From: an uncultured Woeseiaceae bacterium
Lineage (GTDB): Bacteria > Pseudomonadota > Gammaproteobacteria > Steroidobacterales > Woeseiaceae
Reading direction: 5' to 3'
Assembly (NCBI GenBank): GCA_945788625.1
Contig: CALZMQ010000013.1
Coordinates: 5,360-69,359, forward strand
DNA: 64,000 nt
The notes under the pieces are model-generated. The model saw only the letters and a list, made by a program, of their open reading frames with translations. It had not been told where the DNA came from and searched no databases. Below, one piece after another: positions 33,926-43,103 of this stretch. Both the position numbers and the translations under genes were made by a program. Each line of letters starts with the position of its first letter. Positions within the stretch are counted from its first letter, which is position 1.

Positions 33926-35692
33926 TCAGGTTCCTGACACAGGCTCAAGTATCTCGGCCCGAGTGCTGCGTTTCAGCAAGAATCCAATCGTCAATATTAT
34001 CAGAGAGCACATAACAAAAATCAGCCGTCCCCACATCGGGTTGGGAATTAACGCCATCAGCAAAATTCCCGCGCCCATGAGCATCACCATGGTGCCCAAC
34101 TTATCCCGTTGCTGATGGTCGTATCCACCCTGGGCCTCATCGGCGACTACTGGTGTTTCGAGATCCGTGAAAAAATCTTCCCGCATCAACCTGTAGTTGT
34201 CCTTTTCTTCACTGTAGAAAAGCGTTGTCGAGCAGAAAAAGCCCGCTGTTATGAAAAGGTGCGCAGCCAGGGTCAACATCAGGTTCATGTCGACGACTTC
34301 TCGCGCCGTGAGTTCGTTGAGCCCCATCCAGCTTGCGACGAGTTGCGGTGTGATTACGTCTTTCATAAGCCATGAGACAAGCAGTCCCAGTACCACAGTT
34401 GCCCATGGCGCCCACTGTGGCGTCTTCTTGACAAAGATCCCGACGATCAGCGGGATTAGCAGCGGTACCTGGATCATCGTTGAAACGGACATCATAAGGT
34501 CAAACAGGCTGAGTTCTTTCAGGGACTTGAAGAACAACGCCATGAAAATAACGATCAGCCCGCTGATCAGGCTCAACAACCGGCTGACATTCAACAGGTG
34601 CTTGTCTGATACGGGTCGATTCCGCTTTGCGAGGAACGGTTGATACATGCTGCGCACAAAGATGCCTGAATTCTTGTTAAGTGCAGAGTCCATTGAGGAC
34701 ATCGACGCGGCGAATAGTCCTGCCAATAGCAAGCCGACGGTTCCTACTGGCATAGCGTTGCGAGCGAAAACGAGGTAGATCGCGTCGGCGGCCTTATTGC
34801 CGAGATCGGGATACGCGGCAGGGGCGTCCGGATAAAGAGTTGCGGCTGCCCAGGGTGGTATGAACCAGATAAGACTGCCGACGCCCATGAGGCCCATCGC
34901 GAGGAGAGCGGCTTTCCTCGCGTGCACTGAATCACGAGCATTCAGAAATCGAAACGAGTCGTGAAGGTTCATAATGGTGACGAGTTGCTTGACCAGGAAA
35001 AACACAAATGTGCCTACCAGCAGCAACGGGTAGTTCATGTTCGGGCCAATCAAGAAATTGGAGGGGAAGTTTGCGACCAGTTCTACCGGACCGCCGACCT
35101 TTACGAGCGCCACCGCCGCGCATGCCAGAGATACAACCGCAACAGTTAGTGTTTGTACGAAGTCGGATGCCACCACGCCCCAGGCACCGGAAACCACCGA
35201 CACAAATAGCACCGTAAGTCCCGTGGCGACTATTGTCATAGTGATGTCAGCTTCAAACACGGCGCTCGAAAATACACCAAGGGCGTTGAGCCAGATACCG
35301 GCATTGATCAGGCTGAAGATAATCAGCGCCCAGGAAAAGAAGAGCTCGTTCTCGTGTCCAAACCGGCGTCGTATGGCTTCCGTCGGCGTGTCCACCCGCA
35401 TCTGGCGAAAGCGTTGCGCAAAATACGCCCAGCCGCAAAAATAGGAAAACGTGTTGGCGATGAATACAAGGCAAACAGCGAAGCCATCGGTAAACGCCTT
35501 TCCCGCAGCGCCAGTGAAAGTCCAGGCGGAGAACTGCATCATGAAAGCGGTTGAGCCCACCATCCACCAAAGCATGCGCCCCCCACCGCGGAAATAATCG
35601 CTCGTGGATTGCTTCGCCATCGTCTTGAACGCAAATCCGATTCCTACGACCAGCAGGAAGTAACCGGCAATTACCAGGTAGTCATAGTTCAA
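33926..35692 (-). CDS. SSF-family sodium:solute symporter (uronate-type, copy A)
   Basis: A 588-residue inner-membrane symporter. Features are STSDYFRGGGRMLWWMVGSTAFMMQFSAWTFTGAAGKAFTDG at the first helices, and GLFAASMSSMDSALNKNSGIFV, which holds the sodium-site serines. It is a paralogue of the symporter at 39583-41394, with the same opening and the same C-terminal extension. It is nested in an operon with Gfo/Idh, D-2-hydroxyacid dehydrogenase and RraA-like genes. Alginate-oligomer or monouronate import by related symporters (ToaA-like) is known in marine bacteria, so an acidic sugar is likely. Confidence 0.88.
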   Translation of the reverse strand: MNYDYLVIAGYFLLVVGIGFAFKTMAKQSTSDYFRGGGRMLWWMVGSTAFMMQFSAWTFTGAAGKAFTDGFAVCLVFIANTFSYFCGWAYFAQRFRQMRVDTPTEAIRRRFGHENELFFSWALIIFSLINAGIWLNALGVFSSAVFEADITMTIVATGLTVLFVSVVSGAWGVVASDFVQTLTVAVVSLACAAVALVKVGGPVELVANFPSNFLIGPNMNYPLLLVGTFVFFLVKQLVTIMNLHDSFRFLNARDSVHARKAALLAMGLMGVGSLIWFIPPWAAATLYPDAPAAYPDLGNKAADAIYLVFARNAMPVGTVGLLLAGLFAASMSSMDSALNKNSGIFVRSMYQPFLAKRNRPVSDKHLLNVSRLLSLISGLIVIFMALFFKSLKELSLFDLMMSVSTMIQVPLLIPLIVGIFVKKTPQWAPWATVVLGLLVSWLMKDVITPQLVASWMGLNELTAREVVDMNLMLTLAAHLFITAGFFCSTTLFYSEEKDNYRLMREDFFTDLETPVVADEAQGGYDHQQRDKLGTMVMLMGAGILLMALIPNPMWGRLIFVMCSLIILTIGFLLKRSTRAEILEPVSGT

Positions 35693-35697
35693 GCGCT

Positions 35698-36843
35698 TTA
35701 TTCCTGGTTGAGATGGCTGACGTCAGTCCATGGGCCATTCTGACGAATAATGTCGATGAGTTGCTGGTACTGGGCGCCTTCCTTGAAAGTCTGATAGGGG
35801 GAAACCGGCTCGCCCTTGACGTCTTTGACGAGTTCGCGGATCAGGTATTCCCAGTTTCGTTCAGTGTCGCCTTCTATGTCGGGGACGTCAGCGGCAATGT
35901 CGTCGGGCAATGGCTGTTCTTGCCATTCCTTGTCTGCGCCGTAAAGGTACAGCGGCCCACTGCCGTAGTGACCCTTGATATAGATCGCGCCCTTGCTGCC
36001 GTAGAAGACGAGGTGGTCTTCGTTGAAACGTGGGTGCAGCCCGCCGTGTTTGAATAGCACCGAGACCGGTTTGCTCGCATATTCGCTCTGCAACTTTGCC
36101 AACACGGTATAGCTCCATTCAACGTTGGATTCACCCCAATCAAGCGATGGGTCGTCGAGGTCTTCTGGGATCAATTCGCGCCGCGTTTTGAAGTTGTGGA
36201 CACCTTCAACGATGGGCGCTCGCCCAAGGTCGTCACGAACTTCGGCCATGATCGAGAGAATTTCGTCACCGATTACGGACGTCACGATCGACAGCATGTG
36301 TGTGAAGTTATTGTTTAGCCGCCCACCGCCATCTTCCTTTCGGTGCGACCAGCCAAATGGAATATCGCGTTCAAGATTGAAGTGCGAGACGCACTCAACT
36401 TCGAGCGGCTCACCGATTGCGCCTGCAGCGACCAGCTGCCTGGTCTGCATGATATGCGGCATATACCGGAAGCTGGAGGCAAAGGCAGTCTTTACACCTC
36501 TAGCTTTCGCCAGCTCGTAGAGCTCCTTGGCGGTTTCCCCGCTCTGTGTCAGCGGCTTGTCGCAGAATACATGACAGCCTTGCGCGATCGCCTGTTTAAT
36601 GGGTTCGACATGTGCGCCACCCGGAGTGCCTATGGATACGATGTCTGGCTGACGTTCATCCAGCGCCTGTTGCCAGTCTGTCCCCGCATAGGGGATTCCC
36701 ATTTTCTTCGCGACTTCTTTTACCACCGACTCGGTCCGGCCAACCATGCCCACGACCTCGGCACCGACATTTCTGAATGCATCTGTATGTCCCTGGCCGG
36801 CGAATCCGGTCCCATGAACCAGCACTCTTAACTTATCGCTCAT
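35698..36843 (-). CDS. Gfo/Idh/MocA-family oxidoreductase
   Basis: A 381-residue NAD(P)-dependent sugar oxidoreductase. The Rossmann motif is VHGTGFAGQGHTDAF, the conserved lysine motif appears as FCDKPLTQSGETAKEL, and the C-terminal beta-sheet domain has the HYGIHM-like substrate region replaced by SHFNLERDIPFGWSHRKEDGGGRLNNNFTHM. The ATG at 36843 has GAGAAAG upstream. It lies between a symporter and a dehydrogenase gene, so it probably oxidises or reduces the imported sugar acid. Substrate unknown. Confidence 0.88.
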   Translation of the reverse strand: MSDKLRVLVHGTGFAGQGHTDAFRNVGAEVVGMVGRTESVVKEVAKKMGIPYAGTDWQQALDERQPDIVSIGTPGGAHVEPIKQAIAQGCHVFCDKPLTQSGETAKELYELAKARGVKTAFASSFRYMPHIMQTRQLVAAGAIGEPLEVECVSHFNLERDIPFGWSHRKEDGGGRLNNNFTHMLSIVTSVIGDEILSIMAEVRDDLGRAPIVEGVHNFKTRRELIPEDLDDPSLDWGESNVEWSYTVLAKLQSEYASKPVSVLFKHGGLHPRFNEDHLVFYGSKGAIYIKGHYGSGPLYLYGADKEWQEQPLPDDIAADVPDIEGDTERNWEYLIRELVKDVKGEPVSPYQTFKEGAQYQQLIDIIRQNGPWTDVSHLNQE

Positions 36844-36881
36844 GATCTTTCTCAATTCCTTTCTTGTCGCCCAATTGTGAG

Positions 36882-37994
36882 TCAATAGCCGCGGGCAGGG
36901 TCGACTTCGTTGAGCAGCGTCTCTCCCGCCACGTAGCGGCGGAGGTTTTCCTCAATGATGAACCGCAGCCATTCCCGATCAAATCCTCTGGCAGAAATGT
37001 GCGGCGTAATAATGACGTTCGGCATTTGCCACAATGGGTGGTCGGGCGGCAGTGGCTCCGGATCGGTGACATCGAGGCCTGCGCCGGCCAGTCGGCCGCT
37101 CGTCAAAGCTTCATGCAAATCATCGGTGACGATTGTCCCGCCGCGCCCGATATTGATTAGGTAAGCGCCCTCTTTGAAGTCTGCAAACAATGCCGCGTCA
37201 AAGAGACCTTTGGTCGCTCCCGTCAACGGCAGTGCATTCACGACGACATCCGCGCGTTCTACCAGTTCGGGCAGTTCGTGCGGGAGGCCCACGTAGTCGA
37301 CGTAAGTGGGACCTTCTCGCGAGCTGTTTCGTGTGGCCAGGACCTGCATGCCTAGCGCTTTCGCCCGGCGTGCGACTTGCTGCCCTATCCCACCGAGGCC
37401 CGCGACGAGGATAGTCCTCCCGGCGACCACCTGCATGCCAGGTTCGGACGCAAGGTCGCGTCGCCATGCGCCGGCCGGCATCGCTTGCTTGAAACGTGGC
37501 AGGCCGCGGCCGAGTGCCAGCATCATCGCGATGGCGTGCTCACCGATCGCCGGAGAGGCCAGCTTCTGGAAATTCGTCACCATTACGTCCCTTCTCGCCA
37601 GGCGCTCGGTCAGTGGACAGCTTTCGACGCCAGCATGGAACACGAATACCCATGAAAGGTTTGGCGCCGCTTCGAGCAACTCTGCGTCGCACATGCCAAG
37701 GATCACATTTGCGCGCGGTGCATGAAGCATAGCTTCGCTGACACTCGATACCTCGATGACATCGATGCCGGGTACCGCTTCGTTCAGGCCGGCGGCGTAG
37801 GGTTTTTCCAGGCTTACGAGCACGGTCGGGTTGGAGGACCAAGCAGGTAGTTCGCTTGCGACGGTCCAGCCGGTTTGAACGCCAAGTTCGTCTTGCAGGC
37901 GCTCGACCGTCCAGCCGTCGTCCGCGGCCGACGCACTTGCCAGCCAGAAAATCACTGTGAGTACTGAAAGCGTAAGTTTCATATTCTTGCTCAT
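36882..37994 (-). CDS. D-2-hydroxyacid dehydrogenase with Sec signal peptide
   Basis: A 370-residue NAD-binding dehydrogenase. The dinucleotide motif VAGLGGIGQQVARRAKALGMQV and the catalytic triad (Arg in NIGRGGTIV, Glu in DVTDPEPLPPDHPLW, His in TPHISA) are complete. Oddly, the protein starts with a clean Sec-type signal sequence (hydrophobic core SVLTVIFWLASASA, then ADDGW), which implies export of an enzyme that needs NAD(P). AGAGAAG lies five bases before the ATG, so the leader is translated. The neighbouring genes are sugar-acid oxidoreductases. Either it acts in the periplasm with a tightly bound cofactor or the leader is a membrane anchor. Confidence 0.85.
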   Translation of the reverse strand: MSKNMKLTLSVLTVIFWLASASAADDGWTVERLQDELGVQTGWTVASELPAWSSNPTVLVSLEKPYAAGLNEAVPGIDVIEVSSVSEAMLHAPRANVILGMCDAELLEAAPNLSWVFVFHAGVESCPLTERLARRDVMVTNFQKLASPAIGEHAIAMMLALGRGLPRFKQAMPAGAWRRDLASEPGMQVVAGRTILVAGLGGIGQQVARRAKALGMQVLATRNSSREGPTYVDYVGLPHELPELVERADVVVNALPLTGATKGLFDAALFADFKEGAYLINIGRGGTIVTDDLHEALTSGRLAGAGLDVTDPEPLPPDHPLWQMPNVIITPHISARGFDREWLRFIIEENLRRYVAGETLLNEVDPARGY

Positions 37995-38002
37995 GTCTTC
38001 TC

Positions 38003-38707
38003 TTATTCTTGTTCGGCAAGCCAGGCTTCGTAACGAGCCCGCGTTTCATCGTTCATCGGGTACAGGCCAATGATCGACACCCCTGACTTCACCTGGTCCA
38101 CGACCCATGCCTCGTAGGACTCCATGCTCTCGGCTTCGGCCGCGATTTCATCGGCAAGCTCGGCAGGTATGATAATGACACCATCCCCGTCGCCTACCGC
38201 AATGTCGTCCGGAAATACGGCTGCGCCGCCACAACCAATGGGCACGTTCAGGTCTAGCGCCTGGTGCTTTGTCAGGTTTGTCGGGGCCGACGGTCTGGCG
38301 CAGAACGAAGGTATCTCCAGCGCGGCGATCTCCTCCGCATCGCGCAGACCACCGTCGGTGACCACACCTGCGCACCCGCGAATTTGAAGGCGCGTGACCA
38401 AAATGGATCCGGCCGAAGCCGCTGTCGCGTCACGACGGCAATCCATCACCAGGACGTGGTCTTCGGGAATCTCCTCGACCGCCCGTCGCTGAGGATGGTC
38501 CGGGTCGCGAAACACTTCGATAGGATTCAGGTCTTCGCGCGCCGGGATATAGCGCAGCGTGAAGACAGGACCCACCATGCGTTTGCCCCCAGTCCCCAAG
38601 CGACTGACATCTTGTATGAACTGGTTTCTGAGTCCGCGCTTGTACAGCAGGGTCGCGATACTTGCAGTGCTTGTTTTTTCCAGGATTGCTTTGGTTTTTG
38701 GCGTCAT
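38003..38707 (-). CDS. RraA-like protein / HMG-type aldolase family
   Basis: A 234-residue protein of the RraA-like superfamily, which includes regulators of RNase E and class II pyruvate aldolases. The conserved TDGGLRDAEEIAALEIPSFC (Arg-Asp pair), GCGGAAVFPDDIAVGDGDGVIIIP and a C-terminal helical tail fit the aldolase branch (4-hydroxy-4-methyl-2-oxoglutarate aldolase-like). Within a sugar-acid operon an aldolase or decarboxylase step is likelier than RNase control. The ATG at 38707 is preferred over 38743. It is the first gene of the minus-strand operon, divergent from a GntR regulator. Confidence 0.85.
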   Translation of the reverse strand: MTPKTKAILEKTSTASIATLLYKRGLRNQFIQDVSRLGTGGKRMVGPVFTLRYIPAREDLNPIEVFRDPDHPQRRAVEEIPEDHVLVMDCRRDATAASAGSILVTRLQIRGCAGVVTDGGLRDAEEIAALEIPSFCARPSAPTNLTKHQALDLNVPIGCGGAAVFPDDIAVGDGDGVIIIPAELADEIAAEAESMESYEAWVVDQVKSGVSIIGLYPMNDETRARYEAWLAEQE

Positions 38708-38764
38708 GATCCCGAAAATCCTCGTTGGAAGCCTTGTGAACACTCAGTATATCAAAAGCACGTC

Positions 38765-38774
38765 TAATATATTA
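38765..38774. promoter_or_regulatory. A/T palindrome in divergent promoter region
   Basis: TAATATATTA is a perfect 10-bp palindrome 11 bases before the GntR gene start and in the promoter of the divergent RraA-like operon. It could be a -10 element or a regulator site for both. Confidence 0.4.
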
Positions 38775-38785
38775 CACTAGATCGC

Positions 38786-39592
38786 ATGCAGAAGCTCACC
38801 TTCAAAGTGCGGCCGCTGGCCGAGGTTCTCCACGCAGTAGATCTCAGCGGCCATGGCAGCCTGGTCGAGCAGGTTTACGCACTGCTGCGTCGATTGATCA
38901 TCAATCTGTCCCTGCCGCCGGAGTTCGCGCTCGTAGAGCAGGATGTCGCGTCCGAACTCAAGGTCAGCAAGACACCTGTGCGTGAGGCGATTATCAGGCT
39001 CGCACGCGAGGGGCTCGTGAATGTCGTCCCGAAGAGTGGCAGTTACGTGACACCCATTAGTCTTGACCGCTACCTGGAGGCATGTTTCGTACGCACTCAA
39101 TTGGAAGTGGGGTGCGTAAGGCGCCTGGCAGCGCAAGGCGTGAAGCTTGCAGACCAAGCCAGGCTCAAGGCCCACATTACGGAACAGGAACAAGCGCTAC
39201 GCGAGGACGACGATATCGGATTCTTTGAATCGGACGAGGCCTTGCACAGGTGTTTCTTCGATCTCGCCGGCTTGTCTGGAGTCTGGCAAATGATGAATAT
39301 CGCCAAGGCAGAGTTGGACCGAGTTCGCCATCTGAAGCGACAGTTCGGTATTCGGCAGCGCAGGCTGGTTATCGAAGAGCATCTCGCATTGATAAACGCC
39401 ATCATCGACAAGGACCCGGTCGTTGCCGAGCAGGCACTGCTGGAGAATATTGGCGCCGTTGAAGACGAAATTACGTCGATCTCCGAGCACCCGCAGCTTT
39501 TGCATACGATCCAGGACCTGAACGAACTGGTCGCTCTGGATCAGCGGTCTCGTGGCGGCAGGCCTATTGGAAAGACGTCGTCATGGACCTGA
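38786..39592 (+). CDS. GntR-family regulator with FCD domain (second regulator)
   Basis: A 268-residue regulator. The winged-helix part (about 25-92) has LPPEFALVEQDVASELKVSKTPVREAIIRLAREGLVNVVPKSGSYVTPI, and the FCD-type helical domain follows (ALHRCFFDLAGLSG, EEHLALINAI). It is of the VanR/FadR group that binds organic or sugar acids. It stands between divergent operons: a minus-strand operon from the RraA-like gene to the secreted protein, and a plus-strand run of symporter, aldehyde dehydrogenase and ManD. It probably controls both. Its end overlaps the symporter start by ten bases. Confidence 0.9.
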   Translation: MQKLTFKVRPLAEVLHAVDLSGHGSLVEQVYALLRRLIINLSLPPEFALVEQDVASELKVSKTPVREAIIRLAREGLVNVVPKSGSYVTPISLDRYLEACFVRTQLEVGCVRRLAAQGVKLADQARLKAHITEQEQALREDDDIGFFESDEALHRCFFDLAGLSGVWQMMNIAKAELDRVRHLKRQFGIRQRRLVIEEHLALINAIIDKDPVVAEQALLENIGAVEDEITSISEHPQLLHTIQDLNELVALDQRSRGGRPIGKTSSWT

Positions 39593-41394
39593 ACGTATCT
39601 GTTGTCATCATCTACTTCATCTTCCTGATAGTCATAGGTTGGGCATTCAGAAACCTGACCTCGAATACCAGCGACTATTTCAGGGGCGGGGGCAATGTTC
39701 TCTGGTGGATGGTAGGCGCCTCGGCATTCATGACGCAGTTCTCGTCGTGGACATTCACAGGCGCCGCAGGAAAGGCCTATACAGACGGACTCGCCGTGGC
39801 ATTTATTTTCGTCGGCAACGCCATGGGGTTCTTTTTCAACTATCTCTATTTCGCGCCGCGTTTCCGCCAAATGCGAGTGGTGACAGTCATCCAGGCTTTG
39901 CGCCTCCGGTTCGGTAACAAGAACGAACAGGTCTTCGCCTGGGTAAGCATGTTCACTACTTCAATCTCTGCCGGTATCGGCTTGAACGGGTTGGCAATCG
40001 TTACGTCTTCTCTATTCGACTTCGGTATGGAGGCGACGATCATCGCAACAGGTCTGGTTGTAATAGTCATGTCTGTAACCGGCGGGGCCTGGGCTGTAAT
40101 CGCATCAGATTTCATGCAGATGATCGTGATCATGGCAGTCACTATTTGCTGCGCGGCAGTCGGCATCTATCACGCTGGCGGTATCACCCCGATTATCCAG
40201 AATTTCCCAAACGATTTCGTAGCCGGCACCAATCTCAACTACATGAGTATTTTCTATATCTGGGCTTTTAGTATTTTTCTAAAACAGATCGGCCTGACGA
40301 ATAACATTATCTACTCCTATCGGTACCTGGTTGCCAAAGACTCGAGTCACGCACGCAAAGGAGCACTACTTGCCTGCGTACTGATGACCTTGGGGCCGAT
40401 CATCTGGTTCATACCTGCCTGGTTCATGGCGGGCACCGGTGTTGACCTGGCAAGCATGTACCCTGAGCAGGGGGCGAATTATTCCGAAGCCTCGTACCTG
40501 GCTTTCGTGAAGCTGTACATGCCGGCCGGCATGGTTGGCTTGCTGGTAGCGGCGATGTTTGCGGCATCGATGAGCTCTATTGACTCGGGCCTGAATCGAA
40601 ATGCCGGAATCATCGTCAAGAATTTTGTCCAGCCCGTTCTGTTTCCAAAGATGTCCGAAAAAAACCTGATGATCGTATCGCGGCTCGCGTCGGTTGCCTT
40701 CGGCGTGCTGATCGTATCCTTGGCCCTGTTCCTGAATTCCCTCAAGGAGTTGAGCCTGTTCGATGCCATGCTGTACATGAGCGCGTTGCTGGGTTTCCCG
40801 CAGATGATCCCGAGTTTTTTGGGCTTTTTCGTGCGCAAGACGCCGGATTGGGCGGCTTGGGCAACGATGTTGGTCGGCGCCGTAGTGTCTTACGTCATTG
40901 CATTGGTCCTGCAGCCGGCGGACATAGAATACTGGTTCGGTCTGACGACAAGCTTAACCAGCAGGGAATGGGTCGACCTGGTTGTTGCCATCAGCCTGAT
41001 CAGTCACGTCGTCATTACGGGGGGATTCTTCTGTCTGACAACGCTCTTTTACAAAGGCTTGTCAGAATATCGTGAATCGGCCGTTGAGCGTTTCTTTACA
41101 AACATCAATACACCCTTGCGCAAGGAAGAAGGCGAGCACGTGCACCTGGACAATCGCCAGCGCATGCTGCTTGGCCGAATGGTTGCCATCGCCGGAATTC
41201 TGGTTATGGCGATGATGGCTCTACCCAATCCGTTGTGGGGCCGGCTCGTGTTCTTAAGTTGCGGTGCCGTTGTGTTCTTCGTGGGCGTCATGCTGTTTAC
41301 GGCGGTCGCAGACGTTCCTGCTGGTCATGACTCCGACGAAGACGACATAGACGATGCAGATGACATCAGGTATCCGCCAGAGGTCCGGTCATGA
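39583..41394 (+). CDS. SSF-family sodium:solute symporter (uronate-type, copy B)
   Basis: A 603-residue paralogue of the 33926-35692 symporter: TSDYFRGGGNVLWWMVGASAFMTQFSSWTFTGAAGKAYTDG near the start and AAMFAASMSSIDSGLNRNAGIIV at the sodium site. The C-terminal tail is acidic (DSDEDDIDDADD). It starts inside the end of the GntR gene, so it is co-translated with the regulator, and is followed by dehydrogenase and dehydratase genes. Import of a uronate or aldonate is likely. Confidence 0.9.
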   Translation: MDLNVSVVIIYFIFLIVIGWAFRNLTSNTSDYFRGGGNVLWWMVGASAFMTQFSSWTFTGAAGKAYTDGLAVAFIFVGNAMGFFFNYLYFAPRFRQMRVVTVIQALRLRFGNKNEQVFAWVSMFTTSISAGIGLNGLAIVTSSLFDFGMEATIIATGLVVIVMSVTGGAWAVIASDFMQMIVIMAVTICCAAVGIYHAGGITPIIQNFPNDFVAGTNLNYMSIFYIWAFSIFLKQIGLTNNIIYSYRYLVAKDSSHARKGALLACVLMTLGPIIWFIPAWFMAGTGVDLASMYPEQGANYSEASYLAFVKLYMPAGMVGLLVAAMFAASMSSIDSGLNRNAGIIVKNFVQPVLFPKMSEKNLMIVSRLASVAFGVLIVSLALFLNSLKELSLFDAMLYMSALLGFPQMIPSFLGFFVRKTPDWAAWATMLVGAVVSYVIALVLQPADIEYWFGLTTSLTSREWVDLVVAISLISHVVITGGFFCLTTLFYKGLSEYRESAVERFFTNINTPLRKEEGEHVHLDNRQRMLLGRMVAIAGILVMAMMALPNPLWGRLVFLSCGAVVFFVGVMLFTAVADVPAGHDSDEDDIDDADDIRYPPEVRS

Positions 41395-41477
41395 AGTCTT
41401 CTAGCACCCGATTATCCGACTTGCCAGAGATACGTGGTAGCCGCATACAGGGACGTCATACGAAAATGGAGTAGAGC

Positions 41478-43055
41478 ATGGCCGTCAATGGCGAAATGTT
41501 GTTAGGCAATCGCGCCGTCACAGGATCTGGTGCACCCGAATACGCGCAGAATCCGGCGACCGGTGAGAGAATCGAGCCCGCTTTCCGGGGCGCAAGCAAG
41601 GGTGATGTACAACTCGCCTGCAACCTTGCAGCGAGTGCGTTTGACGCCTGCAGGAATACCTCCATTGAGAAACGCGCGACGTTTCTGGAGACCATCGCCG
41701 AGGAGATACTGGCATTGGGCGATGCCCTGGTGCAGCGAGCAATCGCTGAAAGTGGTTTGCCGCAAATGCGCATAGAAGGTGAGCGCGGCAGAACTATGGC
41801 GCAACTGAAGTTGTTCGCGAGCGTTGTGCGGTCCGGGCGCTGGCTCGATGTGAGAGTTGATCCGCCGATGCCTGACCGGGCGCCATTACCACGGCCGGAT
41901 CTACGCGTACGCCACATTCCGCTTGGACCCGTTGCAGTATTCGGCGCCAGTAATTTTCCCCTGGCGTTCTCTGTCGCAGGGGGCGATACCGCCTCAGCAC
42001 TGGCAGCAGGTTGTCCGGTCATTGTTAAAGCCCATCCGGCGCACCCCGGCACAAGTGAGTTGGTTGGCAAGGCGATCAATACTGCGGCGAACAAATGCAG
42101 CATGTCGGAGGGCGTTTTCTCCCTGCTATTCGGTGGCAGTCACGAATTAGGGGCAGACCTGGTGGCGAATGCGGCCGTAAAAGCCGTCGGGTTTACAGGA
42201 TCACGTGCAGGAGGCTTGTCGCTGGTCAAGGTTGCGGCAAACCGCCCTGAGCCGATTCCCGTCTACGCGGAAATGAGCAGCATTAATCCGGTGTTCTTGT
42301 TGCCCAATGCACTTAGCGAGAAAGCCGCTTCATTGGCGGCAGGTTTTGTCGGCTCATTAGCGATGGGTGCTGGCCAATTCTGTACCAACCCCGGGTTAAT
42401 TATTGGATTGGCGGGCGATGCCCTTTCTGCCTTCATTAAGAGTGCGAGTGCCTCGCTGACAGAATCGCCAGCTCAAACCATGCTGACTGAGAATATCCAT
42501 CGCGCCTATAAAGACGGCGTTGGTGAATGGTCGGCCAGTCACGCGGTCGATGAGGTTGCGACCGGATTGGCGTCAACGGAACCGAATCGGTGTCAGGCAC
42601 GGATATTCAGTACAACGGCCGCTCAGTTCCTGAATGACGATAGCCTGGGCAACGAAGTATTCGGCGCTGCGGCATTGATTATCCAATGCGAATCAACCGA
42701 TGATTTCGTTGCCATCGCGGAAAAACTGGAAGGCCAGCTCACCGCGACGATGCAGCTGAACAATGACGATCTGCAGCTCGCCGGGCGACTCTTGCCCGTC
42801 CTGGAGCGAAAAGCAGGTCGCGTACTTTGCAATGGGTATCCGACAGGCGTCGAGGTTTGCCATGCGATGGTGCACGGCGGACCTTACCCCGCAACGTCCG
42901 ATAGCCGGACCACTTCGGTCGGTAGTGCCGCAATTCTCCGCTTTTTGCGTCCGGTTTGTTACCAGGATTTACCGGCGGCGCTGTTGCCGGCCGAATTAGA
43001 AGATGAAAACAGTCTGGGCCTGCCACGCCTCGTCGATGGTTCTTATCAATCGTAA
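41478..43055 (+). CDS. Aldehyde dehydrogenase, ketoglutarate-semialdehyde type
   Basis: A 525-residue NADP-type aldehyde dehydrogenase. The catalytic Cys lies in GAGQFCTNPG, the general-base Glu in PVYAEMSSINPVF, and the cofactor motif is VGFTGSRAGGLSL. The overall length and HPAHPGTSE segment fit 2,5-dioxovalerate (alpha-ketoglutarate semialdehyde) dehydrogenases, which end the oxidative routes of hexarates and pentonates in 2-oxoglutarate. Its presence suggests a second fate for sugar acids beside KDG. ManD begins right after it. Confidence 0.88.
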   Translation: MAVNGEMLLGNRAVTGSGAPEYAQNPATGERIEPAFRGASKGDVQLACNLAASAFDACRNTSIEKRATFLETIAEEILALGDALVQRAIAESGLPQMRIEGERGRTMAQLKLFASVVRSGRWLDVRVDPPMPDRAPLPRPDLRVRHIPLGPVAVFGASNFPLAFSVAGGDTASALAAGCPVIVKAHPAHPGTSELVGKAINTAANKCSMSEGVFSLLFGGSHELGADLVANAAVKAVGFTGSRAGGLSLVKVAANRPEPIPVYAEMSSINPVFLLPNALSEKAASLAAGFVGSLAMGAGQFCTNPGLIIGLAGDALSAFIKSASASLTESPAQTMLTENIHRAYKDGVGEWSASHAVDEVATGLASTEPNRCQARIFSTTAAQFLNDDSLGNEVFGAAALIIQCESTDDFVAIAEKLEGQLTATMQLNNDDLQLAGRLLPVLERKAGRVLCNGYPTGVEVCHAMVHGGPYPATSDSRTTSVGSAAILRFLRPVCYQDLPAALLPAELEDENSLGLPRLVDGSYQS

Positions 43056-43103
43056 ATGAAGTTCGCGGGCTCTTCTCACCACGAGTCAATTGGAGTAGCA
43101 GAG

